Counted from the stretch's first letter, positions 45,009 to 56,821 are shown. The stretch: 64,000 nucleotides of DNA from Sternotherus odoratus (GCA_032164245.1 JAVMKO010000001.1:12561603-12625602); one strand, 5' to 3'. Notes: generated from the letters alone by a model not told the origin. A program made the numbers and translations.

Positions 45009-46402
45009 CTGGAGGAATTCTGTATCACTTAGCACGTGCAGAATTCATGTCCTGTGCAGAATTTTTCTTTTCTGCACAGAAAAGACATTCTGCCCAAGAA
45101 GTGCTGCAGTTCCACCTTTCACCTTCCGGAGGCTGCTGTGGCACCAGAATAGACAACAGTGGCTGACCAACAGTACCAGCCAGATGCATTCATTACAGCA
45201 CCCTGCTCGCGGAGCCAGGTTAGGAGGCACAGGATATGGTGGGGATAGCCAGAGTGGGGCATATGAGGCGGCATATGAGGCTTCTGGTGGTGGTGGGGAT
45301 GTCACAGGCTGGGTTTCAAAAATCCTGGGAGGGGGCTCAGGAGTTAGTGGGGAGGGGCTGAATTGGAGGGGGGCTGCAGACCCACATTGGGATGGGTCGG
45401 TGGATGCAGGGCCACATGGGGTTAGAAGCTAGGGGTCAGTCAGGGTCTGCATGCAGGAGGCTCCGCAACTTTCTAACAGTCATTTTCCCTCCTCCCTTCC
45501 TTCCCCCTCGCCCCCTCAAAAAAACAAATCAACCCCAGTTCCATATTTCTCCCACTCACACCCAAGAACCCTCCAGGTTAATTCCCAGGCTCCTTCCCTC
45601 TCCCTTGGCTCTTTTACTGAGCGTCTGCACTGCTTCTGAGGGGCGTGGGAAATATGTTTGTGTAATTAATCTACAATACTGTGACAAGGTGGCTCCTCGG
45701 CTCCCCTGACTCAGGTCCTCTGGGGTTCTGGCGCGGCACTGGCACCCTGACCAGGCTGCACCAGACCCCGGTTTTCCGCTGCTCCTTAGCAGCGCTCTCT
45801 GTCTCTCTGTCTCTGTCTGTCAGGCTCCTGCAGGCTAGGAAAGCTAGGTCCCCCCTGGGAGGGACACTTTGTTCTCTTCCCCTGCTTGCCAGCAGCCTCT
45901 CCGTCCCTGCTTCCTCAAACTCACTCCTCACACCCCTCTGCTTTCACCAAACTCACTCCTCTAACTCCTACTGCCTCCAAACTCACTCCTCAAACTCCCA
46001 CACTCCTCTCTGGGGAGGAGTCTCTTTAAAGGGCTCTGACGGCCTCCTTAACTGGCCTCAGCTGGCCCTGCTTCTGGCTGTGGCAGCCTTGCTCAGCTGG
46101 ACCCAATTTCCCTGTAGTAACCCTTCTAACTACAGGTCCTTCTGGCAGCTGTCTGCCCTGGGTCTACCACAAATACACAAAGTTCTGTATTAATTTGTCT
46201 AGTAAGGAATCTATTTGCCAAAAAAAAAAAATCCTTTTGTCTGTATTACAAACTTGATGACTGGTATTTTGAAATAAATTACCAAACTAATTGAAACTGG
46301 CATGATTATATTGTGGTGTTTTGACCAATACAATATGCAGAATTTTAAAATATTGTATGCAGAATTTTTAATTTTGTGGTGCCGAATTCCCCCAGGAGTA
46401 AT
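45009..46402. mobile_element. DNA element with CCTGGGGGAATTC termini
   Basis: Left end TTCCTGGAGGAATTCTG and right end GCCGAATTCCCCCAGGAGTA are inverted. The right subterminal part (ATTTTAAAATATTGTATGCA) matches the element at 28105. A solo LTR (45680-46171) is nested in it. The frame at 44878-45432 runs partly through this element and is not a gene. Confidence 0.75.
45680..46171. mobile_element. Solo LTR nested in the DNA element
   Basis: The 492-bp insert starts TGTGACAAGGTGGC and ends GGTCTACCACA, with a perfect 5-bp duplication, AATAC, at 45675-45679 and 46172-46176. Orientation is not clear. No viral coding sequence. Confidence 0.85.
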
Positions 46403-46412
46403 ACATGGAGTG

Positions 46413-47298
46413 TCAATGGCATAGACAATACACTTATAAAGTTTGTAGATGATACCAAGCTGGGAGGGTTGCAAGTGCTTTGGCGGATATGATTAAAATT
46501 CAAAATGATCTGGACAAACCGGAGAAACGGTCTGAAGTAAATAGGATGAAATTAAATAAGGACAAATGCAAAGTATTTCACTTAGGAAGGAACAATCAGT
46601 TGCTCACATACAATGTGGGAAATGACTGCCTAGGAAGGAGTACTGCGTAAAGGGATCTGGGGATCATAGCGGACCACAAGCTAAGTATGATTCAACAGTG
46701 TAATACTGTTGCAAAAAAAGGCAAACATCATTCTGGGATGTATTGGCATCAGTGTTTGTAAGCAAAACACAAGAAGTAATTCTTCTGCTCTACTCCACGT
46801 TGATATGGCCTCTATTAGAATATTGTGTCCAGTTCTGGGCTCCACATTTCAGGAAAGATGTGGGAAAAATTGGAGAAAGTTCTGAGAAAAGCAACAAAAG
46901 TAAATCTAGAAAACTTGACCTATGAGGAAAGATTTAAAATGTTTTTTGTTCAGTCTGGAGAAAAGAAGACTGAGGGGGGACAAGAGTTTTCAAGTATATA
47001 AAATGTTGTTGCAAGAAAGAGGGAGGTAAACTGCTCTCGTTCATCTCTGAGAATAGAACACGAAGCAATAGGTTTAAATTACAGCAAGGGAAGTTTAGGT
47101 TGGACATGAGGAAAAACGTCCTAACTGTCAGAGTAGTTAAACTTTGGAATAAATTGCCTAGGAGGTTGTTGACTCTGTGTCATTTGAGGTTTTTAAGGGC
47201 AGGTTAGACAGTCACCTGTCAGGGATGGTCTGTAATATTTAGTCCTGCCATACATGCAGGGGACTAGGCTAGATTCCAGTCCTATGATTCTAGGATTG
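46413..47298 (+). mobile_element. CR1 LINE 3' portion, about 0.9 kb
   Basis: Reads GTTTGTAGATGATACCAAGC, CTAGGAAGGAGTACTGCG, AATATTGTGTCCAGTTCTGG, GATGGTCTGTAATATTTAGT and ends near TCCTATGATTCTAGGATTG, the end of CR1 ORF2 and its 3'UTR in plus orientation. It abuts the previous element. Confidence 0.93.
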
Positions 47299-47392
47299 TA
47301 TGCAGGCCTGTATTCTGACCACTAAACTGATGCTATTAATAGGTTAGGAGTACATGTGCTAAAATTGCTCTCTTTCTCTCCTTTATATTTAG

Positions 47393-47548
47393 TTGATCAT
47401 GGTCTTGCCCGTTTAGTAACTGCATACTGTGAACATGGCCACAAAGCTGCCAAAATTAACCCTTTGTTTGCTGGCCAAGCTGTGATGGACATGGTACCTG
47501 AAATTCGAGTGCTGACTGAAGTGCTTCAGGGACCTTTCAATACCACAG
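47393..47548 (+). CDS. DHTKD1: DHTKD1 exon 2
   Basis: 156-nt exon: acceptor TTTATATTTAG (AG 47391-47392), donor CACAG|GTAAGT. Reads (V)[40 protein letters not shown] and ends LQGPFNTTG. Matches the helical N-terminal domain of vertebrate DHTKD1 (codons 53-104). Phase 1 in, phase 1 out. Confidence 0.96.
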
Positions 47549-47550
47549 GT

Positions 47551-48248
47551 AAGTCTGTTTCCTGGTGCACAACTGACTTGGGCTGTATTTTGAATCTGTC
47601 AGACAAAGGAAATGGTTGGAGTTTTTTCTTTTTCCTATAGGATGAAAATGAGGTAATACTGGAACATTTAAGATGGCAAACTGCCTTCGTGGTTTTTGTT
47701 AAGTTTGAGGGATTTTAAGAGAGATGAACAGTTATGGATAGCAAAGAGAGTTTTCAGACTCAGTCACTGGTAAAGCTGCAATTAACACCTTTGACTAAGG
47801 GAGCCTTCTGGCTGGAAGTGCTGATAAGGGTGTGGTCCTTTTTAGTTCAGAAATAAGTCAAAATCCTCGGACTAAAATAGGTAGGAACTAAAAGCAGAGA
47901 TTAAAATCTCAGCAAACATGCAAAAACTTAGATCCTGATCAGAAATTTGTGTCTCAGACCCACTTATAACTATAATCATAGACATTTAAGATGGAAAAGA
48001 CCTGTTTGTGTCATCTATTAACCAGTGCAGGATTGTTTCCTGCAACATCTTTTTTTTTCTTTCCCCCAGGTGATTTATCGTCTCCCTCTTTAAGGTCTTA
48101 ATTATTTTTCACATAGGTAGTGTTTTTATAAAGATTCTTGAGAACTTTACCTTTAAATGAAGAGTAGAGGGACAGGACACAAATTGTTTTCAAATCATTA
48201 ATCACATTATTATTGAATATATAACTTTTTTTTTTCCCCGGTCATCCC
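47551..48248. other. DHTKD1 intron 2
   Basis: Short intron without recognised repeats; T-rich polypyrimidine tract before the exon 3 acceptor. Confidence 0.6.
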
Positions 48249-48250
48249 AG

Positions 48251-48462
48251 GACTCCTGAACATGGGAAAGGAAGAGGCTTCCTTAGAGGATGTGTTGACT
48301 TACCTTGACCATGTATATTGTGGACATATTTCTATAGAAACAAGTCAGCTGTCAAGCTTGGAGGAGAGAGAATGGTTTGCTAAAAGGTTTGAGCAATTAA
48401 AACAGGAGGCATTTACAACAGAAGAGAGAAAGCATTTGTCTAAAGTGATGCTAGAATCTCAG
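48251..48462 (+). CDS. DHTKD1: DHTKD1 exon 3
   Basis: 212-nt exon: acceptor CATCCCAG (AG 48249-48250), donor CTCAG|GTACCT. Reads [60 protein letters not shown] and [10 protein letters not shown] (codons 105-175). The YCGxISIE motif is characteristic of the OGDH/DHTKD1 E1 family. Ends in phase 0. Confidence 0.97.
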
Positions 48463-49283
48463 GTACCTTGCATATCTTTATTATTTGTATTAGAGTTGTG
48501 CCTATGAGCCCCAGTCATGGACCAGGACCCATTGTGCTGGGCACTGTATAGATCTAGATTGAGCACTAGTATAACTAGCAGTGTGAACCACAGTAGGCAT
48601 GGCCTTGGCAGAAGAGTAACTCACTAGGTGTCTGCTAACCAAGGAAGCACATTCCTGACCAGGAAGGATGGTACAAAACCACAGATTTCTAGGTATCTAC
48701 ATAAACTCATTCCTAAGAAAAGGTACAAGAGCACACTGACCACTCAAAAGATGCAGCAGGGATAACAGGATAATGGATTAGGATATTTTATTCGAGCAAG
48801 CAGGTACAGGTATCAGGGTAGTAACTAACAACATGTCAAGTGTAATAAGTAACTTGTTTCCTTTAATGTGTAGAAGGGGAAGTCCTATAGTGGCACAAGA
48901 ATATTCATATGAAGGTGACCCTGCTTCTGGCTTTCATGATGCCCATATAAGGGGAATTTGAAACTACCCTTTTCTCTGTGCAAATGAGTATTGTGTGCTT
49001 CATTGGCGCCCCCCCCTCCTCTTTTTTTTAAATGCTATTGACAGGTTTAGTAACATGGGGTTTTTCCTGACCTTACTGAAATTAATTGCAAATTTTTCCT
49101 TTGGCTTCAGTAGTACCAAGACTGTCCTCAGGGTCTGGAGAAGATTGTATAGAAAATGTTGCTCCTGCAGCACTTTTTTGTGTATGTCTTTAAATTCAAG
49201 GCTGCTGACCATTGGCTAACTACGAACCAATCACCAGCCAGCCTCTGAGGCTGTTGCTCAATTAAACCTGCTCAATTAGTCTT

Positions 49284-49582
49284 AGGCCATGTCTACACTA
49301 TGTCATGTCAGGTGGGGGGAGAAATCACACACATTCAAACCTCCCCCCCACCCCCAAGTGACATAAATTGCACCGGCATAAATGGTGGTGTGGACAGCAC
49401 TATGTTGGCAGGAGAGCATCTCACACTGACATAGCAACCACCACTTGTTGGGGGAGATTTAATTATGTCAACGGGAGAGATTTTTCCCATTGGCACAGAG
49501 CGGCTACATGAGAGATTGTACAGTGGTGCAGCTACATTGGTACAGCTGTGCCGCTGTAAGGTCTCGAGTATAGACGTAGCTT
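49284..49582. mobile_element. Harbinger MITE
   Basis: Begins GGCCATGTCTACACTATGTC and ends GTCTCGAGTATAGACGTAGC. The interior has GGTGGTGTGGACAGCACTAT and CACTGACATAGCAACC typical of the family. Confidence 0.75.
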
Positions 49583-50025
49583 ATAATCTATTTTCCACCC
49601 ATAGTTGTAAACACCAGAAAATTTTTTACACTTTCAGTTTTCTCCCAAAACTTTGTTGCACAAAACTAGACATAGAGATGGGTGTCTTTTCCTCTTCCCT
49701 TCCATCTCAACAGTACTGGGTCTGAGCACCCAGGTCCATGTATAATACTAATCAAAATAATATATTGCACATTGGATCAGAGGATCTTTAAGGGGTTTAT
49801 GAATGCTAACAAACTTGGCTTCCTAATGCCCGTGTGAAATAAGTAACTTTGTTAGTAACACCATTTTCAGATTGAACAAGTTGACTCTCTGTGCCTCCCT
49901 CCACATTGTGTCATGTTCTTCCTACACCTCCTGATACATGTACGTGTTTGGGGATGGGGGGGTAAATGTGTGATCTCACATCCTAACATAAAACTAGACA
50001 CAGGCTGATCTCTCATTTGATCTCA

Positions 50026-50852
50026 GGGTATGTCTTCACTACAGGACTAGGTCGATTTCCCTTAATTCGATTTTCTAAATTCGATTTTTAGAAAATCGAA
50101 TCCGTGTGTCCCCACCAGGACAGCAGGTCGACAGTGGTCGACACTGTCTGTCCTAGAACTTTTTTGCAGGGGTCGACATAGCCCGCATTGCACTTTGGGT
50201 AGGTAGCCCACAGTGCAATGCGTGCCAGACCCCCCCCCCCCCCAAGCAGCCCCGCGGACCCCCCGCCCGCCTGAACAGCCCCCCGCCCGCCCGAGGGGGG
50301 GGGGAGCCGGCGCGGGGCTGCTTGAGCGAGCAGGTCAGCTGCCTAGTCAATTTCACCTGAAATTGACCAAGCAGCTGACCCGCTCGCTCAAGCAGCCCTG
50401 CGCCGGACCCCCCGCCCGAGCAGCCCCGCGCCCCCCCCCACCTGAACAGCCCCCCCGCCGGACCCCCCCCAGCCCGCCCGAGGGGGGGGGGGAAGCTGGC
50501 GTGGGGCTGCTTGAGCGAGCGGGTCAGCTGCCTAGTCAATTTCACCTGAAATTGACCAAGCAGCTGACCCCCTCGCTCAAGCAGCCCCGCGGCTCTCCCC
50601 CCCTCGGGCGGGGGGGGTGTCTGGCGGGGCTGCTCGGAGGTCGGAGGCTTAACTTCAGATGCCTCTTCACTTACTCACAGTAGACATAGAGAAGTCGATT
50701 TTAGCCTTACTTCTCTCGTCAGGCAGGAGTTACAAATTTGATTTTGAGGGCCCTTTAAATTGACTTTAAGGGCATGTATGTGAAGACAGGTACACGTTTA
50801 ATTCGACCTAACGTCGTTAAGGTTGAATTAAAGTGGTAGTGAAGACATGCCC
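50026..50852. mobile_element. Harbinger-type element with tandem hairpins
   Basis: Inverted termini GGGTATGTCTTCACTAC and GTAGTGAAGACATGCCC, flanked by TCA (50023-50025 and 50853-50855). Inside, two hairpins (50316-50397 and 50505-50586) repeat at 189-bp spacing; each is an inverted repeat of GGCTGCTTGAGCGAGC around GTCAATTTCACCTGAAATTG. Non-coding; open frames across it follow from the GC-rich repeats. Confidence 0.88.
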
Positions 50853-51023
50853 TCAGTCATAGCCTCTTGTACTAGATTGGGTGTAGTGCTAGTAGGTGAG
50901 AAAGATCTGCTGAGACAAGGTGGGGTTTTGTCCAGTTTTTATACTCTGCCTAGAATGGTGCTTTTATAGGAAGTCCCATATTGTGTTAAATGACTTGTAG
51001 TCCTATTCTGCTGTTTCTATCAG

Positions 51024-51218
51024 GAGTTTGACCGGTTCTTGGCCACCAAGTTTGCCACAGTGAAACGATACAGCGGTGAAGGAGCAGAGAGCATGATGGG
51101 TTTTTTCCACGAGTTGTTAAAGATGTGTGCATACAGTGGGGTGACGGACATCATTCTTGGAATGCCTCACCGAGGAAGGCTTAATCTCCTCACTGGGCTG
51201 CTTCAGTTTCCACCTGAA
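51024..51218 (+). CDS. DHTKD1: DHTKD1 exon 4
   Basis: 195-nt exon: acceptor TTTCTATCAG (AG 51022-51023), donor CTGAA|GTAAGG. Reads [40 protein letters not shown] and [20 protein letters not shown] (codons 176-240). GMPHRGR (about residues 221-227) is the conserved E1 active-site segment that positions substrate and cofactor. Phase 0 at both ends. Confidence 0.98.
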
Positions 51219-51495
51219 GTAAGGGACAAACTCTCATTAACAGTGGCTCGATGTTTACTCAGATTTTTGTGTAATAAGTTTATTTGACAAGAAAATATCT
51301 CATTGCCAGTGCTTGAGTACAATTGATAGGTCAATTTATGTGAATGCATACTTCTTCCTGCCATGGAAGAACAGCTCTCCCTGTTAAAATATGTAGAGAA
51401 TTGCAACAAAAGGGCTTAAATGGCAAAAACCAAAGGGTTATAGGACTTAAACAAAAACATCTCCAAAATTTGTAACTAATCTTATTTCTGTGCAG

Positions 51496-51765
51496 CTGAT
51501 GTTCCGTAAAATGCGTGGCTTAAGTGAGTTTCCAGAGAATTCGCCAGCGATTGGGGATGTCCTGTCCCACCTGACATCCTCTGTAGATCTAGACTTTGGT
51601 TCACACCACCCTCTGCATGTCACTATGTTGCCTAATCCATCACATCTAGAAGCAATTAATCCGGTGGCTGTTGGCAAGACACGCGGAAGGCAACAGTCTC
51701 TTCTTGATGGAGATTACTCGCTAGACGCTGCCGCACAACCTGGAGACAAAGTTATCTGCCTGCAG
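51496..51765 (+). CDS. DHTKD1: DHTKD1 exon 5
   Basis: 270-nt exon: acceptor TCTGTGCAG (AG 51494-51495), donor CTGCAG|GTACTT. Reads [68 protein letters not shown]... and ends DKVICLQ (codons 241-330). The NPSHLEAxNPV(A/V)xGKxR signature is diagnostic of 2-oxoglutarate/2-oxoadipate dehydrogenases. Confidence 0.98.
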
Positions 51766-54140
51766 GTACTTGGAGAGCTCAGTAACAAATTTTCCCAAAT
51801 GAGAATATGAATGATGATACTTGGTGTAAAGTTTGTAAATCAGAGGAAAGGTAAAGTGCTAGGTTTATTCACCATTAGAAAAAGGGAGATCTCCAGATGA
51901 CAAGGCAGTTGCCATTGTTTTTAAGAATCCCAGTTTTTAAGATTTCCTAGACAATGATCTCTATTTGGACTCTTTCTAGTAGTTTTCTTACTAGTAAGAA
52001 TGCTTTGAAAGCTGCACACATCTGTTTTCCCTAATGGCCATTTTTTGCAGTTTAAACAGTCATGCTCACCCATTGTTTCTAATCAGGGTGATTAGAGCCT
52101 GAAATAAAACCAGGCAGGAACCTTCAATCTCTCAGCCTCTGAAAACATGTCCTTGGAGAAAAATGAACAAACAAATATGGGACTGTGTAATATCCATTAG
52201 AGTAGGTGGTTGTGAAGAGGGGGTGTCTCAGCACTATATTGTCCAGGTAAATCTTTCCTAGCACCTGAAAGGGGTTCTGTCTCCTTCAGAACTGTTTTGA
52301 AACCATGAAAAACCCTCAAAGATCGTAAAGAGATTATTTTTTTTTCTCTCCATTCTGTTGAGTCCAAAACTGAGAACTCTGCTCTTAGACTTTTAGAAAG
52401 TAGGAGTAAATAGGGAACTGGGGGAAGAACTATTTCATGCCAAGACCAATACATGGAGGACATTAATGGGGAAATAACTGGAATTAAAGAAGTGCCTCGG
52501 TTTTCTTCTGGAGAAGGAGATGGATGGATTGTTGCGGGGGGGGAGGGGGAGGAGCAGAAAAGAGATTAAGATGTAAAAAAGATACTGTTGGGACTGAATG
52601 GCCTCATTCATGTTTACAACAAAACAGTACAGTTTTTTGCATTTGTTGAAGTGTGTGTGTGTGTGTGTGTGTGTGAAACAGGAAACTTACTTGCATTTTA
52701 TTTGTTTGGTAAAACATGCCCCTGAGCTTACTAGCCTGTTCCTCCCCTTGCATTAGCTAGTGATCGCTCTCGTGTGAAGTTCAGATTCCAAATTGAACTG
52801 TATAACACTTTTTTTTCCCCCTTGCACATTCTGCAAAGCTGGCAACACTGTACAGTGCTCTACTGGATTGATGAAAATTGCACTTTTCCACCTGGAGTTT
52901 AGGGAGGATGTGGAAAACTCTCTTTGTGTGACCTTTTTGTGATACCTGTTCTTGTGGAAAAGGCAAGGGACGTAATCTCAAACTTAAACATGTGTAACTC
53001 TTTCCCCTCCTGCAAAACAAAGGTGTTCAGGGAGCAACCAGCCCCTGTTTGTTTTTTGGTGTTTCCTGTTAAACTAGTATTGGTCTTGGAACTTCTACCC
53101 ACTTCTATTCAACCCAAACCAGCTCCCATGTGGGGGGATTGGTCTCAGGCTTAGAATAGCTTTGTTATATTGATGATCGTGTGGTATTTTTAAGAGGGGT
53201 TTGGGTTAGGGACTAAAAATAAAGTGAACATAGGACTGTAGTGGTTATTGGTTGGGGGCACTCAGCCAGTCAAGAGGGAGAAAATAGGTACAACGCCATT
53301 CTTCTTTTAGAGCCTTGGCTTTAGAGCCTCACTTCAGGCTTTTAACTTGCAGGGAGCTGTGCAGCAATTTCCTCTGCCCAGTGATGAATGTGTAGACAGT
53401 CTCAAGGCTGGCTTGCTCTAGTTCTTTTTGCTCACTTGCTTTTGGCTAGGGACAGCAGTATTGGGATGGGAGTTCGCAGCTGGCTCCTTTTCTGTTTTAG
53501 GGCTGGTTATAGATTGTGAAAGGGAAGCATTACAGCTAAAATGACAGTGAGGCTAACAGTAAGCCCAGTTCTCCAAGGTGTCCAGATCTTCCTTCACACA
53601 ATATAGAACTTCATCCACAAATTTTGTGAAGGAAGTTCTATATCCCAAGATTGTGAAAAGGGTCCCTTTGGGAGCTAAACACCTGTAAGTATTCTCCACC
53701 TCTTATGCCTGAGAGTTATCAGTTTTTTACCTCACGTTCTGCGGTTCCCTCTTTCATTGATACATGTTGTTTAAAGTCCATAAATATGGCCTCCTGATAT
53801 GTATTTCATTCCAATATCATCATGCAGACCATTTCTCATGAGTGGGATAAGCCTGGTGATGTACCATTAGACCGCTGAGGTAACCTATAATATTCTCCTT
53901 GAAATATGATTATAAATGGCGGCGGGGAATTCCTGCCCCTACTACAAGACTATAAAATACAGTTATTGCTAGCATGGTTTCAGCTGTGGTCTGGACAGGT
54001 CATAAAGCACCTGGCATGGACCACTACAGGAAACGAGAACTGGTCTAGATGGGACACATTACTGCTCTGGTGTGGGAATTTATTAGTTTTGAGTCATAGT
54101 GGGCTATTTAGTTATAAATGCCCGTCTTCGGCCATATGTA
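51766..54140. other. DHTKD1 intron 5, first part
   Basis: No repeat assigned except a (GT)n microsatellite at about 52651-52674. No alternative exon recognised. Confidence 0.4.
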
Positions 54141-54142
54141 TA

Positions 54143-54606
54143 CAGTAAACCCTCGATTTAACGGACTTCGGATGCAACGGACAAAATTTCTGCGCAAGTC
54201 TGATGCATTCCTGATCCATTTCTGGCGGGCTGGCTGCCGGCTCCCGGCTACCGCCCGGGTCCCGGCAGCGGGCGGGCTGACTGCCGGCTCCCGGCTGCCG
54301 CCCGGGTCCCGGCAGCGGGCGGGCTGACTGCCGGCTCCCGGCTGCCGCCCGGGTCCCGGCAGCGGGCGGGCTGACTGCCGGCTCCCGGCTGCCGCCCGGG
54401 TCCCGGCAGCGGGCGGGCTGGCTGCCGGCTCCCGGCTGCTGCCCGGGTCCCGGCAGCGGGCGGGCTGCAGAGCTGTCGCCCCGACCCTGTGGTGGGCAGG
54501 CTGCTGCTCCGACAGCTCATTTTTTAAAATTATATTAAATAACGGACTTTTTGATTTAACGGACACCCCCTCGCCCGAATTAGTCCATTAAATGGAGGTT
54601 TTACTG
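54143..54606. mobile_element. Tigger/pogo-like MITE with a 47-bp minisatellite
   Basis: Termini CAGTAAACCCTCGATTTAAC and GGAGGTTTTACTG are inverted and flanked by TA (54141-54142, 54607-54608). Subterminal AACGGAC motifs occur on both sides. This is the pogo/Tigger pattern. The core (about 54233-54470) is about five copies of a 47-bp unit starting GCCGGCTCCCGGCTGCCGCC. The 152-codon minus frame is an artefact of that array. Confidence 0.88.
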
Positions 54607-54608
54607 TA

Positions 54609-55397
54609 TGTTGATTTAAGTGTCTTGTGCCCATGGCTTTTGTGTCTTGCAGCTTCCACCTATCTACTTTTTGTTTTTGTTTTAAACCTCTTTAAAGGAT
54701 TTGTTTTTCCTGTAGTTGTAACTTCTTGCCAGGAATGCAGGGACCTCTAGTTAAGCTTAGAGAAGGAGCATTTCCTAAGAATTTCGACATATGTTGTGGG
54801 GGTGGAGGGTTTTGTTTGTGTTTTTTGGTTAAACCCATTTTTATCTTCATCTCTTACCATCCCAAGATTTCAGCATAGCTCCAATCTAACTTCAAGATAA
54901 CTTCAGATAATTTCAGAAATTCTGTCCAAACCACAAGTGTGAGGAAAGGAAAAGACTCCAGCACCTGGAGCAGTTTTGAAATAGTTATCAGTTTGATAAA
55001 GGGGGGTGGGGAGGATATTGCATAGCCATTCAATGATCAAGCCTCTTTGAACTCACCATCCACTACAGTGGAAAAGATCAAACTTCTGCAGTAAATTCCA
55101 GGAGGCCTCAAATGCCATGGGCAGAATTGAAAGTGATGCTCGTGACTGATATCAGTGAGGCTGGTTCTTGTTTATCCCCTTAGATTTTGCCACTGGATTC
55201 CATTACCCAGCCCCATCCATCTCTTGTACAAATAAAACCTTCCCTTTCCTTAGCCCCATGTCACACCTAATAGGTTATTTCCCACTAGACATTCCCCTGC
55301 CTTCTAATTTTGCTGTTTTTCTTTGAGGGTGGGGGAAAATGGCCAAAGTTACTTCCCATGGAAGTGTCTTTGATTCCCTTCCATAGCCTAATTTCTA
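54609..55397. other. DHTKD1 intron 5, no assigned element
   Basis: Nothing recognised. Confidence 0.4.
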
Positions 55398-55692
55398 GGG
55401 GTATGTCTTCACTATCCTCCGGATCGGCGGGTAGTGATCGATCTGTTGGCGATCAATTTATCGCATCTCGTCAAGAAGCGATAAATCGATCGCCACAGGC
55501 ACTCCCATCAACTCCGGAACTCCAGCTCGCTAAAAGGCGCAAGCTGGAGTTGACGGGGGAGCTGGCTGCTGACCACTGCAACCGTGAGGACGGCAGGTAA
55601 GTTGGTCTAAGATGTGCCGACTTCAGCTACATTATTCATGTAGCTGAAGTTGCATATCTTAGGTTGAACCTTCCCCCTAGTGTAGACCAAGA
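55398..55692. mobile_element. Harbinger MITE
   Basis: Left end GGGGTATGTCTTCACTATCC, right end CCCCCTAGTGTAGACCAAG. The interior is close to 16026-16225, including TTATCGCATCTCGTCAAGA. Also carries a short hairpin TTCAGCTACATTATTCATGT / AGCTGAA. Confidence 0.8.
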
Positions 55693-55767
55693 CCTAGACA
55701 CTCACAGTGTGCACTTTCTTCTTCCCTCCTGGATAAAAGGAACACGGTGTAATTAAACCTTCACTAA

Positions 55768-56038
55768 GGCTTTGTCAACACTAGCACTTTTGTCAGAGGT
55801 GTGAAAAAATACCCATCTGACTGATACAAGTGTTATCAACAAAAGCGGCGGTATGCACAGCGCTATGTCAGTGGGAAATGCTCTTCTGCTGACATAACTT
55901 CTGCTGCCCGTTGGGGGTGGTTTAATTATGCTGGTGGGAGAGCTCTCTCCTGTCAGTGTAGAGTGGCTACTCAGGAGACTTCTCCGCAGTGCAGCTGTGC
56001 TGCTGTAAGGTCCATAGCGTAGACCTATCCTAAGGGCC
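55768..56038. mobile_element. Harbinger MITE
   Basis: GGCTTTGTCAACACTAGCAC at the left, GGAGAGCTCTCTCC in the interior and CATAGCGTAGACCTATCC at the right identify another diverged family copy. Confidence 0.7.
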
Positions 56039-56054
56039 AATCTTCAGTAGAGAC

Positions 56055-56235
56055 AGGAAGGATGGACCAGTAGTTAGGGCATGAGCCTGGGGCTCAGAGA
56101 CCCAGACTGAATTTCATGTTCTGCTACAGACTTCCTGTGTGACCTTGGGCAAGCCTCTGTCTTTCTGTGCTTCAGTTTTACAGATGGAGATTAAGAGCAT
56201 TTCCTTAGCTCAGTGGTGTTGAGGCATTCAAGAGT
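56055..56235 (+). repeat. MIR-type SINE
   Basis: GGGCATGAGCCTGGGGCTCA, CTTCCTGTGTGACCTTGGGC and TGCTTCAGTTTTACAGATGG follow the MIR consensus from the tRNA-related head to the core. Confidence 0.8.
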
Positions 56236-56821
56236 CCAAGCAATCAGATACTATAGTAAGAGGGTGGGGCATATAAAATACCGTAAATTAGATAACAGGC
56301 AGCCTCCTGCCTTACGTGACCCTTTGATGTTGTTTCCATTATTATCCGGGTACCCTTATTAAAATGTTGTCGTCTAGTGGAAGCCTGGCCTGTGGTGGTA
56401 TTCAGCCTTTCTCTGGATACTGCTGAACCATCCCTGCCAGTGACAACTTATTTCAGAGGCTCATCAAAATGCTTCAGAAGAGCAAGTCCTTTGCTTTGGA
56501 GTGCACCAGCACCTAGTATCCAGTGTTCAAAAACAAATAATCCTTGAGGAATCATCCCTTACAATGTCTCTCATTCTCTTCTGATCCATTTTCAGTCACA
56601 GAAGCTGAACAGTTTTCTCTCCTAATGGTGTGCTCTGCAGTTCTCAGATACAAAATATAAATTTAACACCAAAGTACACATAAGAGAAATTTTGCTACTG
56701 GAGAACTTATGTCAAAAAATTTAAATTTGGTGTATATTTTATTAAAATAATTCCATATAATGATGCTCCCACTGCCAGCTCCGGTTAGCTGGGGCTCCTG
56801 CTGACAGCCCTGGGTGGTGGT

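Larger units (their letters stand above)
48463..51023. other. DHTKD1 intron 3
   Basis: Contains an old dispersed-repeat scrap at 48495-48553 (CCCAGTCATGGACCAGGACC), a Harbinger MITE at 49284-49582 and a larger Harbinger element at 50026-50852. The remainder is unassigned. Confidence 0.5.

Noticed and set aside
44878..45432. 184-codon plus-strand frame in DHTKD1 intron 1
   Set aside because: Crosses the border of a DNA element and has no recognisable domain or splice sites.
50153..50683. Frames of 130-156 codons on both strands
   Set aside because: Translation of the hairpin repeats of a Harbinger-type element.
54108..54566. 152-codon minus-strand frame rich in Arg, Pro and Ala
   Set aside because: Spans the 47-bp repeat inside a Tigger-like MITE.
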